Shown here piece after piece: positions 6,204 through 6,600 of a stretch of DNA of 6,600 bases (position 1 is the stretch's first letter; each line of letters begins with the position of its first letter). The stretch spans positions 1 to 6,600 of the forward strand of contig DMJL01000042.1 in assembly GCA_003451785.1 (NCBI GenBank). Direction: 5' to 3'. The notes beneath the pieces are model-generated. The model was given only the letters and a program-made list of their open reading frames with translations. It was not told the origin of the DNA and did no database searches. The stretch is from Bacteroidales bacterium (GTDB lineage: Bacteria > Bacteroidota > Bacteroidia > Bacteroidales > UBA7960). Both the position numbers and the translations under genes were made by a program.

Positions 6204-6600
6204 GTGAAGCGGATTTGGAAAGAGTTTTCTTGCATCTATGATGTTTCCCATGCCCTTAATTTAATAGGTTGGGGGCAGGAAAGATTTCCCATTTCGTGTT
6301 TCCTTAATTCCAATAATCACAATACCGATCCCTACCATAGGTACCAAGCTGTGGTTGCAATAGGTGCAAAATCTGAAATCACATCCTTAGGCACCGACGA
6401 TTTCGCTCAACTAAAATCGTGGCATTCCAACCACAACGATTGGCTGTTTGGTTTCTTTAGTTACGACCTTAAAAATCAGGTTGAAAATCTTAGCAGCAAC
6501 AATTTTGATGGTATAAAAATGCCCCTAATGCACTTTTTCCGCCCTGTGGTTCTGTGCATTTTTGAAAAAGAGTATGTTAAAATTGGCTGTATCGAAGGAT
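6204..6600 (+). CDS. pabB: Chorismate-binding enzyme, probably aminodeoxychorismate synthase component I (5' part)
   Basis: The frame is open from a TAA at 6201-6203 to the window edge and gives 132 residues. The first usable start is GTG at 6204, directly after that stop; the next in-frame ATG (6519) would be far inside the conserved part. The protein begins MKRIWKEF and contains CFLNSNNHNTDPYHRY (about 32-47), then DWLFGFFSYDLKNQVENL (about 79-96), the N-terminal domain pattern of Bacteroidetes PabB/TrpE-like proteins. PabB, with a PabA amidotransferase, turns chorismate into 4-amino-4-deoxychorismate for folate. The catalytic chorismate-binding domain lies beyond the window, so PabB versus TrpE versus isochorismate synthase cannot be settled; the SYDLKN pattern and the lack of a trp neighbour favour PabB. 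The gene follows the korAB terminator by 14 bases, so its promoter is unclear. Confidence 0.75.
   Translation, partial: MKRIWKEFSCIYDVSHALNLIGWGQERFPISCFLNSNNHNTDPYHRYQAVVAIGAKSEITSLGTDDFAQLKSWHSNHNDWLFGFFSYDLKNQVENLSSNNFDGIKMPLMHFFRPVVLCIFEKEYVKIGCIEG

Noticed and set aside
1..6600. Mobile elements, CRISPR arrays, tRNA/rRNA genes, toxin-antitoxin or defence genes
   Set aside because: I saw no transposase or integrase frames, regularly spaced repeats, tRNA-like cloverleafs or defence domains; nearly all the DNA is taken by recognised housekeeping genes and short gaps.

Overview
The window looks like a housekeeping stretch of a Bacteroidota (Bacteroidetes) chromosome. Three things point there. 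The encoded proteins have the layout familiar from that phylum: a stand-alone ~540-residue PruA, a two-subunit KorA/KorB with the gamma domain fused to the front of alpha, and a TatC with a long first periplasmic loop. The best promoter matches have the Bacteroidetes form TTG-N(17-23)-TAnnTTTG. Most starts lack a Shine-Dalgarno sequence. The phylum assignment is inference; no 16S or other marker is present.

Layout, left to right. Positions 2-85 hold an open + strand frame that may be the 3' end of an unrecognised gene. A strong hairpin (88-136) follows and probably ends transcription arriving from both sides. pruA (161-1789, -) encodes 1-pyrroline-5-carboxylate dehydrogenase. A 139-bp gap without recognised signals separates it from tatC (1929-2741, -), the core subunit of the twin-arginine protein exporter. 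A perfect 11-bp stem terminator (2787-2811) separates tatC from a 55-residue 2[4Fe-4S] ferredoxin gene (2841-3008, -). A divergent 243-bp intergenic region carries a good fdx promoter and a possible forward -7 box. korA (3252-5096, +) and korB (5102-6139, +) form a tight operon for a 2-oxoacid (probably 2-oxoglutarate):ferredoxin oxidoreductase and end in a clear intrinsic terminator (6156-6190). Fourteen bases later a GTG-started chorismate-binding enzyme, probably pabB, begins and runs off the right edge.

How the genes fit together. KorAB converts a 2-oxoacid plus CoA to acyl-CoA and passes electrons to ferredoxin. The divergent small ferredoxin is a natural candidate acceptor, so 2841-6139 reads as one redox module. 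PruA makes glutamate, which is one transamination or deamination step from 2-oxoglutarate, so proline/ornithine carbon could feed KorAB; that link is metabolic logic, not shown by the DNA. TatC and PabB are unrelated housekeeping functions.

I see no mobile element, CRISPR array, tRNA, rRNA, phage gene, defence system or biosynthetic cluster. I did not find an undescribed system; the findings concern gene arrangement, start sites and regulation.
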